A DNA stretch of 64,000 nt from NCBI RefSeq assembly GCF_001429765.1, contig NZ_LMJB01000005.1, positions 1,145,556 through 1,209,555 of the forward strand, given 5' to 3'. Below are positions 25,238-33,425 of this stretch, in pieces; the stretch's first letter is position 1; each line of letters starts with the position of its first letter. A model generated the notes under the pieces. That model had not been told where the DNA came from. It worked only from the letters and a program-made list of their open reading frames with translations, and ran no database searches. Source of the stretch: Flavobacterium sp. Root901 (GTDB taxonomy: Bacteria; Bacteroidota; Bacteroidia; Flavobacteriales; Flavobacteriaceae). The position numbers and the translations under genes were made by a program.

Positions 25238-25594
25238 CTAGTTTAATCCAGCTCCGTACACATATTCGTCTAAATCAATTCGGAATAATGAACCTTCAAT
25301 CAGATCTTTAATCGATTTTAATTCGTTCATTGAAACGGCCAGATCAATAGAAGAACAGGGAGTTTTCAATAAAAATTTGTGGCAGGAATATTTCATTTCG
25401 CAGGCTTCACAACAAGCGTTTTCGATTAAACTGTCTTCGATCAAATCACAAAACTGATTCAGCTCTGAAACACTAAAATAAAAACCTGTTTCTTTAAAAA
25501 CCAGTTGTACTTTGTTCAGAATAGTTTGATTATTTTGTTTCCAGTAAAAGGCTATTCCAATATTATTATGGTATATCTGTTCTATTTCTCTCAT
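25238..25594 (-). CDS. Small Cys-rich protein, unknown function
   Basis: The 118-residue soluble protein has the central cluster ENACCEACEMKYSCHKF (four Cys and a His within 17 residues), which could bind a metal. The rest is a mixed helix/strand fold without known motifs. Proteins of this kind occur in many Flavobacteria as conserved unknowns. It stands alone between the cytochrome and the MFS gene. The role is unknown. Confidence 0.65.
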   Translation of the reverse strand: MREIEQIYHNNIGIAFYWKQNNQTILNKVQLVFKETGFYFSVSELNQFCDLIEDSLIENACCEACEMKYSCHKFLLKTPCSSIDLAVSMNELKSIKDLIEGSLFRIDLDEYVYGAGLN

Positions 25595-25759
25595 TGTAAA
25601 TCCTTTTATTTCAACAAATATAAATATTATTTATATTAATTCTAAATAAAAGAATCATAAAAAGAAAATATTTTAACCCTTATCAGTGATATAAAAAATT
25701 AAGTTTTTGCTTAATAACAATTAAATTAACTTATATCACTGATACGGTTTGCGATAGAA

Positions 25760-27043
25760 TTACTCTGATTTTTGATGATCTTCCATATCCTTATGAAGAT
25801 CAAGATTTCTAAAAGTCGGCGATTTTAATGCCGTTACAATAACAGTCAAAAGTGTGACGCTTCCTCCAAAAACAACCGACGTTACAGCTCCCATCAATTT
25901 GGCAGTTGCACCGCTTTCAAAAGCACCTAATTCATTTGAAGATCCCACAAAAATCGAATTTACGGCGCCAACGCGTCCGCGCATATGATCCGGAGTTTTA
26001 AGCTGTAAAATAGTCTGACGGATTACTACGGAAATTCCGTCTGCCAGTCCGCTTAAAAATAAAGCAAAAACAGAAAGCCAGAACGATGTTGAAAGTCCAA
26101 AAAGAATAATAGACAATCCAAAAACAAATATGGCAACTAAAAGCTTTTTTCCGGCATCTTTATACAAAGGCACATAAGCAGAAACAATCATAGTAATGAA
26201 GGATCCAACTGCGGGAGCGGCTCTTAATATTCCAAATCCTTCTGCACCCACTTTTAAAATGTCCTGCGCAAAAACGGGTAATAACGCTACTGCACCTCCA
26301 AAAAGAACGGCGATCATATCCAGAGATAAAGCTCCTAAAACAATTTGGTTTTTGAATACAAATGTTAAACCTTCCGTAAGACTGTCTTTTATAGATTCAC
26401 CAATTTTTGGATTTATAATTGGTTTTGTGCTGATTTGTGATAATGCAATTAAAGAAAGAATTGAGAATCCAAAAACGATACACATAGACCAGTGAACTCC
26501 AATCCAGTTAATTGAAAATCCAGCCAGCGCAGGTCCCATTACAGCACCAATCTGCCATACAGAACTACTCCAGGTTGCAGCATTTGGATATACTTTTTTC
26601 GGAATTATAAGGGACAGCAGCGAGAAAATTGTCGGTCCAAGAAAAGCACGAACTAATCCGCCTAAAAATACCAAAGTATAAATAGAATACAAGATTACAT
26701 TAGAAGATAAATCGCCGACAATTTTAGGCCAGGTCAATAAAAACAGTCCAAAACTGATTACAGAAAATCCTAAAATGCATTTTACCAATAAACCTTTCTT
26801 TTCTCTCTGATCGACAATATGTCCGGCAAATAATGCCATAGAAACCGCCGGAATAACTTCCATTAAACCTATAATTCCAAGAGAAAGCGGATTTTTAGTA
26901 AGACTGTAAACTTCCCATTCGATTACAATAAACTGCATCGCCCAGGCAAAAACCATGGCAAAACGCAATAATAAAAATACATTGAATTCTTTGTAACGTA
27001 ACGCTTCATAAGGATCGCGTTTATTTACTTTAATTTCTTCCAT
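25760..27043 (-). CDS. MFS transporter, EntS/MFS_3 type
   Basis: The 427-residue protein has about 12 hydrophobic segments and the MFS loop 2-3 motif (GHIVDQREKKGLL). The family resembles EntS-type exporters of small molecules such as siderophores or drugs. The substrate cannot be told. Its start overlaps the end of recJ by 14 bases on the same strand, so it is translated from the recJ transcript. That pairing does not point to a shared function. Confidence 0.87.
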   Translation of the reverse strand: MEEIKVNKRDPYEALRYKEFNVFLLLRFAMVFAWAMQFIVIEWEVYSLTKNPLSLGIIGLMEVIPAVSMALFAGHIVDQREKKGLLVKCILGFSVISFGLFLLTWPKIVGDLSSNVILYSIYTLVFLGGLVRAFLGPTIFSLLSLIIPKKVYPNAATWSSSVWQIGAVMGPALAGFSINWIGVHWSMCIVFGFSILSLIALSQISTKPIINPKIGESIKDSLTEGLTFVFKNQIVLGALSLDMIAVLFGGAVALLPVFAQDILKVGAEGFGILRAAPAVGSFITMIVSAYVPLYKDAGKKLLVAIFVFGLSIILFGLSTSFWLSVFALFLSGLADGISVVIRQTILQLKTPDHMRGRVGAVNSIFVGSSNELGAFESGATAKLMGAVTSVVFGGSVTLLTVIVTALKSPTFRNLDLHKDMEDHQKSE

Positions 27044-28733
27044 TTGTTCTAATGTCTTTCAGCATAAGCTGTGTTGAAACTGTTCCGTTCCATTCATTTT
27101 CGGCAATTGTGTAGGCCAGCTGAAACAGATTTTGATTTTGTGCTATGTTTAATTTTTTTCCTAATCCGAAACCAATTGCGGCTATTCCGTCAGAGTCAGC
27201 TTGTTTGACAAAAAGCCTTAAATGCTCTTCTTCTGCACCCAGCGTTTTAGCATAACCGGTGTCTTTTATATCAGAAGTCATAAAAACAGGCGTCATATTC
27301 TGCGGCCCAAAAGGTTCGAATTGTTTTAAAATCCGGATAAGTTTTGGCGTGATGTCAGAAAAATTAATTTCTGCATCAATTTCGATTTCCGGAGTTCGCA
27401 TTTCGGGCGAAATGGTTTCCTGTACGCATTTTTCAAAAGCTTCTTTAAAAAGCAGGTAATTTTCGGCTTTCAGAGTCATTCCGGCAGCATACATATGACC
27501 TCCAAATTGTTCTAAATATTCTGAACAGTTATCGAGTGCATTGTAAACATCAAATCCTTTTACTGATCGGGCAGAAGCAGCATATTTATCGCCGCTTTTA
27601 GTAAAAACCAAAGTAGGGCGGTAATAAGTTTCAATTAATCTTGAAGCTACAATTCCGATAACACCTTTATGCCAGTCTTCCTGAAAAACAACAGTAGAAA
27701 AACGCTCTTCTTCGTTATTTTGCAGAATTTGCTGAAACGCTTCTTTGGTAATTTTTTTATCTAAATCTTTACGGTCGGCATTGTATTGTTCAATCTCTGA
27801 AGCAAATTGCTGTGCCTGCTCAAAATCAAATTCCGTCAATAATTCAACAGCATGATTGCCGTGTTTGATTCTTCCTGCTGCATTAATTCGGGGAGAAATA
27901 ATAAAAACAACATCTGTAATATCTAAAACTTTCTTTTTTACCTGAGGCACCAGTGCCTTAATTCCCGGTCTTGGTTCGCTGTTGATCACTTTTAAACCAA
28001 AATAAGCCAAAACACGGTTTTCTCCCGTTATGGGAACAATGTCTGCTGCAATTGCAGTAGCAACCAAATCCAGATATGGAATCAGATCCTCAATAGTTTC
28101 ATTTCTGTTTTTGCCCAGAGCCTGAATCAGTTTAAAACCAACACCGCAGCCGCATAATTCATCATAAGGATAAGAACAGTCTTCTCTTTTTGGGTCTAAA
28201 ACAGCAACTGCTTCCGGAAGAAATTCTCCGGGACGGTGGTGATCGCAAACAATAAAATCAATGTTTTTGGCTTTCGCATAAGCGATATGATCGATTGATT
28301 TAATACCACAATCCAGGGCAATAATTAATGAAATTCCATTATCGTCTGCATAGTCAATTCCTTTATATGAAATTCCGTAACCTTCGTCATAACGATCCGG
28401 AATATAAGTCGCAACATTCGGATAATGTGATTTTAGATAAGAAGAAACTAAGGAAACTGCCGTTGTTCCGTCGACGTCATAATCGCCAAAAACCAGGATA
28501 TTCTCCTGATTTTCAATTGCCTTTTCGATTCGATTAACAGCCTTGTCCATATCTTTCATTAAATACGGATCATGAAGATGTTCTAGAGAAGGACGAAAGA
28601 AGTTCCTGGCATCTTCAAAAGTTTCAATGCCACGCTGAATCAAAAGTACTGCTACAAAATCTTCTACATTTAAAGCTTGTGCCAAATGTTTGACTTTCTC
28701 TTCAGAAGGTTTTGGTTTTAATGTCCAACGCAT
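27030..28733 (-). CDS. recJ: Single-strand DNA exonuclease RecJ
   Basis: The 567-residue DHH-family nuclease has catalytic motifs at residues 83-89 (GDYDVDG, D84 and D86), DCG near 141, DHH at 164-166 and a DHHA1 domain (about 355-460) with SARSVKGFDVY and GGHMYAAGMTL. An OB-fold makes up the end. RecJ degrades single-stranded DNA 5' to 3' in RecF-pathway recombination and mismatch repair. The length matches the family. It is first gene of a two-gene operon with the MFS transporter. Confidence 0.95.
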   Translation of the reverse strand: MRWTLKPKPSEEKVKHLAQALNVEDFVAVLLIQRGIETFEDARNFFRPSLEHLHDPYLMKDMDKAVNRIEKAIENQENILVFGDYDVDGTTAVSLVSSYLKSHYPNVATYIPDRYDEGYGISYKGIDYADDNGISLIIALDCGIKSIDHIAYAKAKNIDFIVCDHHRPGEFLPEAVAVLDPKREDCSYPYDELCGCGVGFKLIQALGKNRNETIEDLIPYLDLVATAIAADIVPITGENRVLAYFGLKVINSEPRPGIKALVPQVKKKVLDITDVVFIISPRINAAGRIKHGNHAVELLTEFDFEQAQQFASEIEQYNADRKDLDKKITKEAFQQILQNNEEERFSTVVFQEDWHKGVIGIVASRLIETYYRPTLVFTKSGDKYAASARSVKGFDVYNALDNCSEYLEQFGGHMYAAGMTLKAENYLLFKEAFEKCVQETISPEMRTPEIEIDAEINFSDITPKLIRILKQFEPFGPQNMTPVFMTSDIKDTGYAKTLGAEEEHLRLFVKQADSDGIAAIGFGLGKKLNIAQNQNLFQLAYTIAENEWNGTVSTQLMLKDIRTNGRN

Positions 28734-28846
28734 TTTTTAATTGTAGATTTTAGATTTTAGATTTCAGATTTTGGAAATCGTTTAATCTATACTGATATTT
28801 TTTTTTGCCACAGACTAAAAGGATTAAAATGATTTTTAGTCTGTGT

Positions 28847-28927
28847 TTTTTGCCGCTAATTTCACGAATTAGCACAAATTTAATTAGTGAAATTGCTTCG
28901 CCTGTTCGCTATCGCTCGGGTCGTGGT
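28847..28927 (+). repeat. Direct repeat A flanking hopJ
   Basis: This stretch of about 80 bases starts at TTGCCGCTAATT and ends GGTCGTGG. It matches the repeat at 29350-29437 in the same orientation with small gaps. Shared words include AATTGCTTCGC and GTTCGCTATCGCTC. It lies behind the hopJ-like gene. Confidence 0.7.
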
Positions 28928-28974
28928 TTAATATTTAGTTTCATAATGTAGAATCTACAATCTGAAATCTAAAA

Positions 28975-29319
28975 TTATTTTGCTTCCAAAGCATTTGCTT
29001 CAAACTGAATTCCGTCCCAGCCTGAGTTGATGAAATTTCTAATATTCTGGTGATTTGTACCGTTTGGATCGCACAAAACTTCTTCAAAATAAAAAGCTCC
29101 AAAACAAGCTAAAGTTTCTTCTTTACTTAAATTTTGCAATTTAGCGAAAGAAAATAATTTACAAGAACCAGAATTTTCGCCCGCAGCATTATGTTGTGTT
29201 CCGTTTTGAAAAGCAGTTGGAGTAAAGTTGTAATTTTCTTCAATTACTGCAATTGTTTCCGGGAAAGTATTTTCAGTTGGGTTTTGTCTTAGTTTTTCTA
29301 AAAAGGCTTGTATGCTCAT
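28975..29319 (-). CDS. HopJ-family protein
   Basis: The 114-residue protein belongs to the HopJ type III effector family by name, with the family's start (FLEKLRQNPTENTFPETIAVIEENYNFTPTAF) and the blocks GENSGSCKLFSFA and ACFGAFYFEEVL. No type III secretion system is present here. In free-living bacteria the family is a conserved cytoplasmic protein of unknown role, so the effector name should not be taken as function. The gene lies between two direct repeats of about 80-90 bases. Confidence 0.85.
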   Translation of the reverse strand: MSIQAFLEKLRQNPTENTFPETIAVIEENYNFTPTAFQNGTQHNAAGENSGSCKLFSFAKLQNLSKEETLACFGAFYFEEVLCDPNGTNHQNIRNFINSGWDGIQFEANALEAK

Positions 29320-29349
29320 GATCTTTTATTTGGTAATTTTTATTTGTTT

Positions 29350-29437
29350 TTTGCCGCGAATTACACGAATTTACACGAATTTTAATTAGTGGAATTTGTG
29401 AAATTGCTTCGCGTGTTCGCTATCGCTCTGGTCGTGG
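29350..29437 (+). repeat. Direct repeat B flanking hopJ
   Basis: This is the second copy of the repeat at 28847-28927, in front of the hopJ-like gene. It is slightly longer because of a repeated ACACGAATTT word. It is followed directly by the rsmI stop region. Confidence 0.7.
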
Positions 29438-29448
29438 CTGAAATATTT

Positions 29449-30168
29449 TTATTCTTCTTCGTCTTTCGAATATTTACTTTTTTTAGCTTCTTTTTCGGTT
29501 GTTTTTCCGGCAACGACTACGACGATTTCTCCTCTTGGTGCTGTTTTTTCAAAGTGAGCTAAAACTTCTTTTGCAGTTCCGCGGACATTTTCTTCATGTA
29601 ACTTTGATAATTCTCTTGAAACGCAGACTTGTCTGTCTTCTCCAAAATACGTCACAAACTCACTCAAAGTTTTAACGAGTTTATGAGGCGAAACGTATAA
29701 AATCATTGTTCGGGTTTCTTCGGCTAAAGCCAAAAAACGAGTCTGGCGTCCTTTTTTATCAGGCAGAAAACCTTCAAAAACAAATTTATCATTTGGGAGT
29801 CCACTGTTTACCAAAGCCGGAACAAATGCCGTAGCGCCAGGAAGGCATTCTACTTCAATTTTATTTTCAACGCAGGCACGGGTCAATAAAAATCCGGGAT
29901 CTGAAATTGCGGGAGTTCCAGCGTCTGAAATTAAAGCGATAGTTTCGCCCGCTTTCAAACGCGCAATTAAATTTTCAGTCGTTTTATGCTCGTTGTGCAT
30001 ATGATGACTGTGCATATGCGTGCCAATTTCAAAATGCTTGAGCAATTTACCGCTTGTACGCGTATCTTCCGCCAAAATCAAATCGACTTCTTTCAAAACC
30101 CGAATGGCTCTAAAAGTCATGTCTTCAAGATTGCCAATTGGCGTTGGAACGATATATAATTTTGACAT
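29449..30168 (-). CDS. rsmI: 16S rRNA (cytidine1402-2'-O)-methyltransferase RsmI
   Basis: The 239-residue enzyme of the tetrapyrrole-methylase fold starts with LYIVPTPIGNLEDMTFRAI, then AEDTRTSGKLL, and has the SAM-binding block ALISDAGTPAISDPGF near residues 78-93. It methylates the 2'-OH of C1402 in 16S rRNA and tunes decoding. The C-terminus is Lys- and Glu-rich and shorter than in E. coli. It is a single gene on this strand. Confidence 0.93.
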   Translation of the reverse strand: MSKLYIVPTPIGNLEDMTFRAIRVLKEVDLILAEDTRTSGKLLKHFEIGTHMHSHHMHNEHKTTENLIARLKAGETIALISDAGTPAISDPGFLLTRACVENKIEVECLPGATAFVPALVNSGLPNDKFVFEGFLPDKKGRQTRFLALAEETRTMILYVSPHKLVKTLSEFVTYFGEDRQVCVSRELSKLHEENVRGTAKEVLAHFEKTAPRGEIVVVVAGKTTEKEAKKSKYSKDEEE

Positions 30169-30260
30169 ATTTTTTATATTATAACACGAATTTCAGAAAT
30201 TTGTGTTTCAAATTTCACAGAGAAAAATGTACGTTAATTCGTATAATGGGTATTTTATTT

Positions 30261-31211
30261 TTATGAAAATTTCTTCTCAATGATTCCAAGAAAACGTTCT
30301 GCGTAATCGTCTTTTCCTTCCCAGTTGTTGTAATCCGGTTTCACCATATTTTCTATAAAATCGTTTGCTTCTGCAAAAGAATCAAAAGTCAATAATTGGT
30401 TTAAAACACGGCTGTAATCTTCAGTGCTGTTTCCGAAAAGATTTTTTGTAAAAGCAATTCGGTCATTCAGATCAATATGAAAACCTTTTGCCAGTTTCTC
30501 GTTTAGAGAAACAGCTTTTGTCTCTTTTGATGTTTCCAGAACAGGAATTTCTATATCTTTTTTCTCATTCAAATCTTTATTTGCTGAGGTAACAGGGTCG
30601 AAGCTGTCTACTTTTACAAATTGTGCATCAGCATAATTAATTCCAAAATCCTCAAATGAAATGGGAATTGGAGCAGCTTTGGATTCCGGTTTAGGATCTT
30701 CTTTAACTTCCTCTTTTATTTCTGTTGTGTCTAATTCAAAAGCAGGCCTGAAATCGGGAATTGGTTTTAATTCATTTACAGTCGTAAACGAAAGTTCTTC
30801 TGGCTTGTTTTCAGGTTCTTCTTTTTCAAATGCTTCAACAGGAGTTTCTGTTATTTCCTCCGGAGCTTCTGTAATTGTTACTTGTGGAATCTCAGCAGCT
30901 TCTTCTTTTTCAACGGGAACTTCAGGAGTTTCTTCTACCGCTTTTACTTCTTCAGTATCAGCAGGAGTTTCTGTAATAATTTCTTCCGGAGTTTCTTCTT
31001 TCTCAAAAATAGTTTCAATTTCAGAACTGATGTCGCTGTGGCTGATTGTTGGTTTTACCTCGTCGAAATTTTCTTCTACAAATTTTAAAACAGCTAATTT
31101 CTCATATAATTTCTGTGTTTCAAGATATAATTGATTGATATCGGATTTATTTTTAAGCTTCAAAATTCGATGTGCAATGCTGATTAAATCGGCTTCCAAT
31201 TTTTTTTTCAT
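30261..31211 (-). CDS. Acidic repeat-bearing protein, unknown function
   Basis: The 316-residue protein has three parts. A helical N-terminal part (about 1-55) resembles a coiled coil. A long low-complexity middle (about 60-190) is rich in Glu, Pro, Thr and Val, with repeated TPEEI, EETPEV and ITETP words. A folded C-terminal domain (about 230-316; KGFHIDLNDRIAFTKNLF) follows. The C-terminal domain is conserved in Bacteroidota and has no known function. No signal peptide or membrane segment is present. Confidence 0.72.
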   Translation of the reverse strand: MKKKLEADLISIAHRILKLKNKSDINQLYLETQKLYEKLAVLKFVEENFDEVKPTISHSDISSEIETIFEKEETPEEIITETPADTEEVKAVEETPEVPVEKEEAAEIPQVTITEAPEEITETPVEAFEKEEPENKPEELSFTTVNELKPIPDFRPAFELDTTEIKEEVKEDPKPESKAAPIPISFEDFGINYADAQFVKVDSFDPVTSANKDLNEKKDIEIPVLETSKETKAVSLNEKLAKGFHIDLNDRIAFTKNLFGNSTEDYSRVLNQLLTFDSFAEANDFIENMVKPDYNNWEGKDDYAERFLGIIEKKFS

Positions 31212-31348
31212 AACTGTTGAAATTATAGTGAATAAGGTATTTTAGTGTATTTGATGTCTGAATGTCTTTATTCTTGAGGAAATCTGGCAGATATTTTTTT
31301 ATTTCTGTTAATAAGCTTCTGCCAATCTCCGATTTGATAAAAATTTTC

Positions 31349-31356
31349 TACTTTTG
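31349..31356 (+). promoter_or_regulatory. Bacteroidota -7 promoter element for tdk
   Basis: TACTTTTG fits TAnnTTTG. A start of transcription just behind it would exclude the in-frame ATG at 31354 and favour the ATG at 31447 for tdk. Confidence 0.45.
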
Positions 31357-31446
31357 AAAAAATGTAAAACAGCACATTTTTACGTCGATTTATTACCAGT
31401 ACAAAGTAATAAAAACTATTCATTTTTAAAGGCAGAAAAATACAAA

Positions 31447-32037
31447 ATGTTTCTCGAAAATACAGTAAATCACAAAGAACAATTTGGTTGGATTGAAGTT
31501 ATTTGTGGATCAATGTTTTCGGGTAAAACCGAGGAATTAATCCGCAGATTAAAACGCGCTCAGTTTGCCAAACAAAGAGTCGAAATTTTTAAACCCGCTA
31601 TCGATACCCGTTATCATGACGAACTGGTAGTATCTCATGATGCTAACGAAATTCGTTCAACGCCGGTTCCGGCTGCAGCCAATATCGCTATTTTGGCACA
31701 AGGCTGCGATGTTATTGGGATAGATGAAGCTCAGTTTTTTGATGATGAAATTGTTACGGTTTGTAATGATCTTGCCAATCAGGGAATTCGTGTAATCGTT
31801 GCAGGACTTGATATGGATTTTAAAGGAAATCCTTTTGGTCCAATGCCGGCACTTATGGCGACAGCAGAATATGTTACAAAAGTTCACGCAGTATGCACAC
31901 GAACCGGAAACCTGGCCAATTACAGCTTTAGAAAAACCGATAATGATAAGCTGGTAATGCTTGGTGAAACCGAAGAGTATGAGCCGCTTAGCCGTGCAGC
32001 GTATTTTAAGGCAATGAAAAAAAATCAGGAAAAATAA
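31447..32037 (+). CDS. tdk: Thymidine kinase (type II, TK1-like)
   Basis: The 196-residue kinase has the P-loop [16 protein letters not shown] near residues 18-33, the Asp of DEAQFF and the lasso-region [15 protein letters not shown]. It phosphorylates thymidine for salvage. The zinc-binding Cys pairs of most TK1 enzymes are largely gone: CxxC is CTRT and the C-terminal pair is SRAA. The start at 31447 gives the usual family length; the ATG at 31354 would add a 31-residue tail that fits nothing. Confidence 0.92.
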   Translation: MFLENTVNHKEQFGWIEVICGSMFSGKTEELIRRLKRAQFAKQRVEIFKPAIDTRYHDELVVSHDANEIRSTPVPAAANIAILAQGCDVIGIDEAQFFDDEIVTVCNDLANQGIRVIVAGLDMDFKGNPFGPMPALMATAEYVTKVHAVCTRTGNLANYSFRKTDNDKLVMLGETEEYEPLSRAAYFKAMKKNQEK

Positions 32038-32045
32038 TTTTTTAA

Positions 32046-32483
32046 ATGCAGAAAAAGCAAAGTATGAGAAAACAGAATATTTTACTATTAATTGGAATTG
32101 TAGCTGCGGTTTTCCTGGCTGTTTTTTTTCAATTTTTTCTTTCTGAAAAATCAAGTGAGGTAAAAACTGAAGTAACAGAATTAGTGGCAAAATATAATAA
32201 AAGCTGCCCGCTTAAAATTCAGGAAGGCATTCGCTTAGATAGTGTCAGCCTGCACGATGAAAGAGTAGTTCAGTATAATTTGACACTGCTTAATGTTACA
32301 AAAGAAACAGCCGAGGTTAATGTTATACAGGAAGAAATTCAGAAAAGTCTTCTCAGTACAGCAAAAGCAAATCCGGGACTTCAGGTTTTTAGAGATAATG
32401 ATTATACTTTGATTTATAGTTATAGCGATAAAAAGAAAAGTTTTTTGTTTACGGTGAAAATATTGCCGGATCAATATAAATAA
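32046..32483 (+). CDS. Membrane-anchored protein, unknown function
   Basis: The 145-residue protein has one membrane helix (about 13-33) after a basic start, then an extracytoplasmic domain of about 110 residues with KYNKSCPLKIQEGIRLDSV. Family is not recognised; small proteins of this shape occur in many Flavobacteria. It lies 8 bases behind tdk and is probably co-transcribed. A terminator follows 21 bases after the stop. Confidence 0.65.
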   Translation: MQKKQSMRKQNILLLIGIVAAVFLAVFFQFFLSEKSSEVKTEVTELVAKYNKSCPLKIQEGIRLDSVSLHDERVVQYNLTLLNVTKETAEVNVIQEEIQKSLLSTAKANPGLQVFRDNDYTLIYSYSDKKKSFLFTVKILPDQYK

Positions 32484-32504
32484 TTTGAACTTTTACAAAT
32501 TGGT

Positions 32505-32539
32505 AACCCGACAGGTTTTTAAAACCTGTCGGGTTTTTT
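32505..32539 (+). terminator. Rho-independent terminator
   Basis: A long stem, AACCCGACAGGTTTT with its complement directly behind, is followed by TTTT. Inner A/T pairs must open to form the loop. It ends the tdk unit. A close relative lies at 63799-63829. Confidence 0.9.
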
Positions 32540-32555
32540 GTTTTAAAAGGACTTA

Positions 32556-33318
32556 TTCATTCCGTAGGAATGTTTCATCGGTAGAAAAATATTTGGTTTT
32601 TGAGAGATACGTTCCGAAGGAACGTTTGATTAATCGAATGATGAATAATCTCAATTAATGTAAACTGGACTGAAGTCCAGCTCTATAAAATGATTCGTTC
32701 CTTTGGAACTTTGAAAGAGCCTTCGGCTCGAACTATATTGTAAGGCCGGATTTTAATCCGGTTTAACAACAAATATTGGACTGAAGTCTAGCTCTATAAA
32801 ATGATTCGTTCCTTCGGAATTTTGAAAGAGCCTTCGGCTTGAACTATATTGTAAGGCCGGATTTTAATCCGGTTTAACAACAAATATTGGACTGAAGTCC
32901 AGCTCTATAAAATTCGTTCCTTCGGAACTTTGAAAGAGCCTTTGGCTCGAACTATATTGTAAGGCCGGATTTTAATCCGGTTTAACAACAAATATTGGAC
33001 TGAAGTCCAGCTCTATAAAATAATTCGTTCCTTTGGAACTTTGAAAGAGCTTTTGGCTCGAACTATATTGTAAGGCCGGATTTTAATCCGGTTTAACAAC
33101 AAATATTGGACTGAAGTACAGCTCTATAAAATAATTCTTTCCTTCGGAACTTTGAAAGAGCCTTCGGCTCGAACTATATTGTAAGGCTGGATTTTAATCC
33201 GGTTTAACAACAAATATTGGACTGAAGTCCAGCTCTATTAAAATGATTCGTTCCTTTGGAACTTTGAAAGAGCCTTTGGCTCGAACTATATTGTAAGGCC
33301 GGATTTTAATCCGGTTAA
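32556..33318. repeat. Tandem array of six multi-hairpin units
   Basis: Six units start at 32667, 32778, 32889, 32997, 33108 and 33219, so the period is 111 bases (108 once). Each unit has four short palindromes in fixed order: GGACTGAAGTCC, GTTCCTTYGGAAC, GAGCCTTYGGCTC and CCGGATTTTAATCCGG, with nearly invariant spacers. A partial, more diverged stretch precedes them (32556-32666). No ORF runs through it, and the units are too regular and too close-packed to be CRISPR. Confidence 0.93.
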
Positions 33319-33341
33319 TAACAAGGACGGTTTGTAAAGCA

Positions 33342-33390
33342 AAAATCAAAAGCCCAATAAACCAAAGTTTATTGGGCTTTTGATTTTAAA
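33342..33390 (-). terminator. Terminator of rpoN
   Basis: A 21-bp stem (AAAATCAAAAGCCCAATAAAC and its complement) around CAAA is flanked by T-rich sequence on both strands. It lies 38 bases behind the rpoN stop, between that gene and the repeat array. Confidence 0.85.
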
Positions 33391-33425
33391 TGAACTTATA
33401 TTCTTGTATAGTTTAAAAGAAAAAC

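Noticed and set aside
28975..29319. Type III secretion effector
   Set aside because: The family name comes from Pseudomonas; no secretion system is present and the family is widespread in free-living bacteria.
30661..31134. 157-codon ORF, Ser/Val-rich, plus strand
   Set aside because: It is the mirror of the low-complexity Glu/Pro/Thr region of the gene on the minus strand.
32556..33318. CRISPR array
   Set aside because: Repeats and spacers are both conserved, the period is about 111 bases, and no cas genes are present; it is a tandem repeat of a structured unit.
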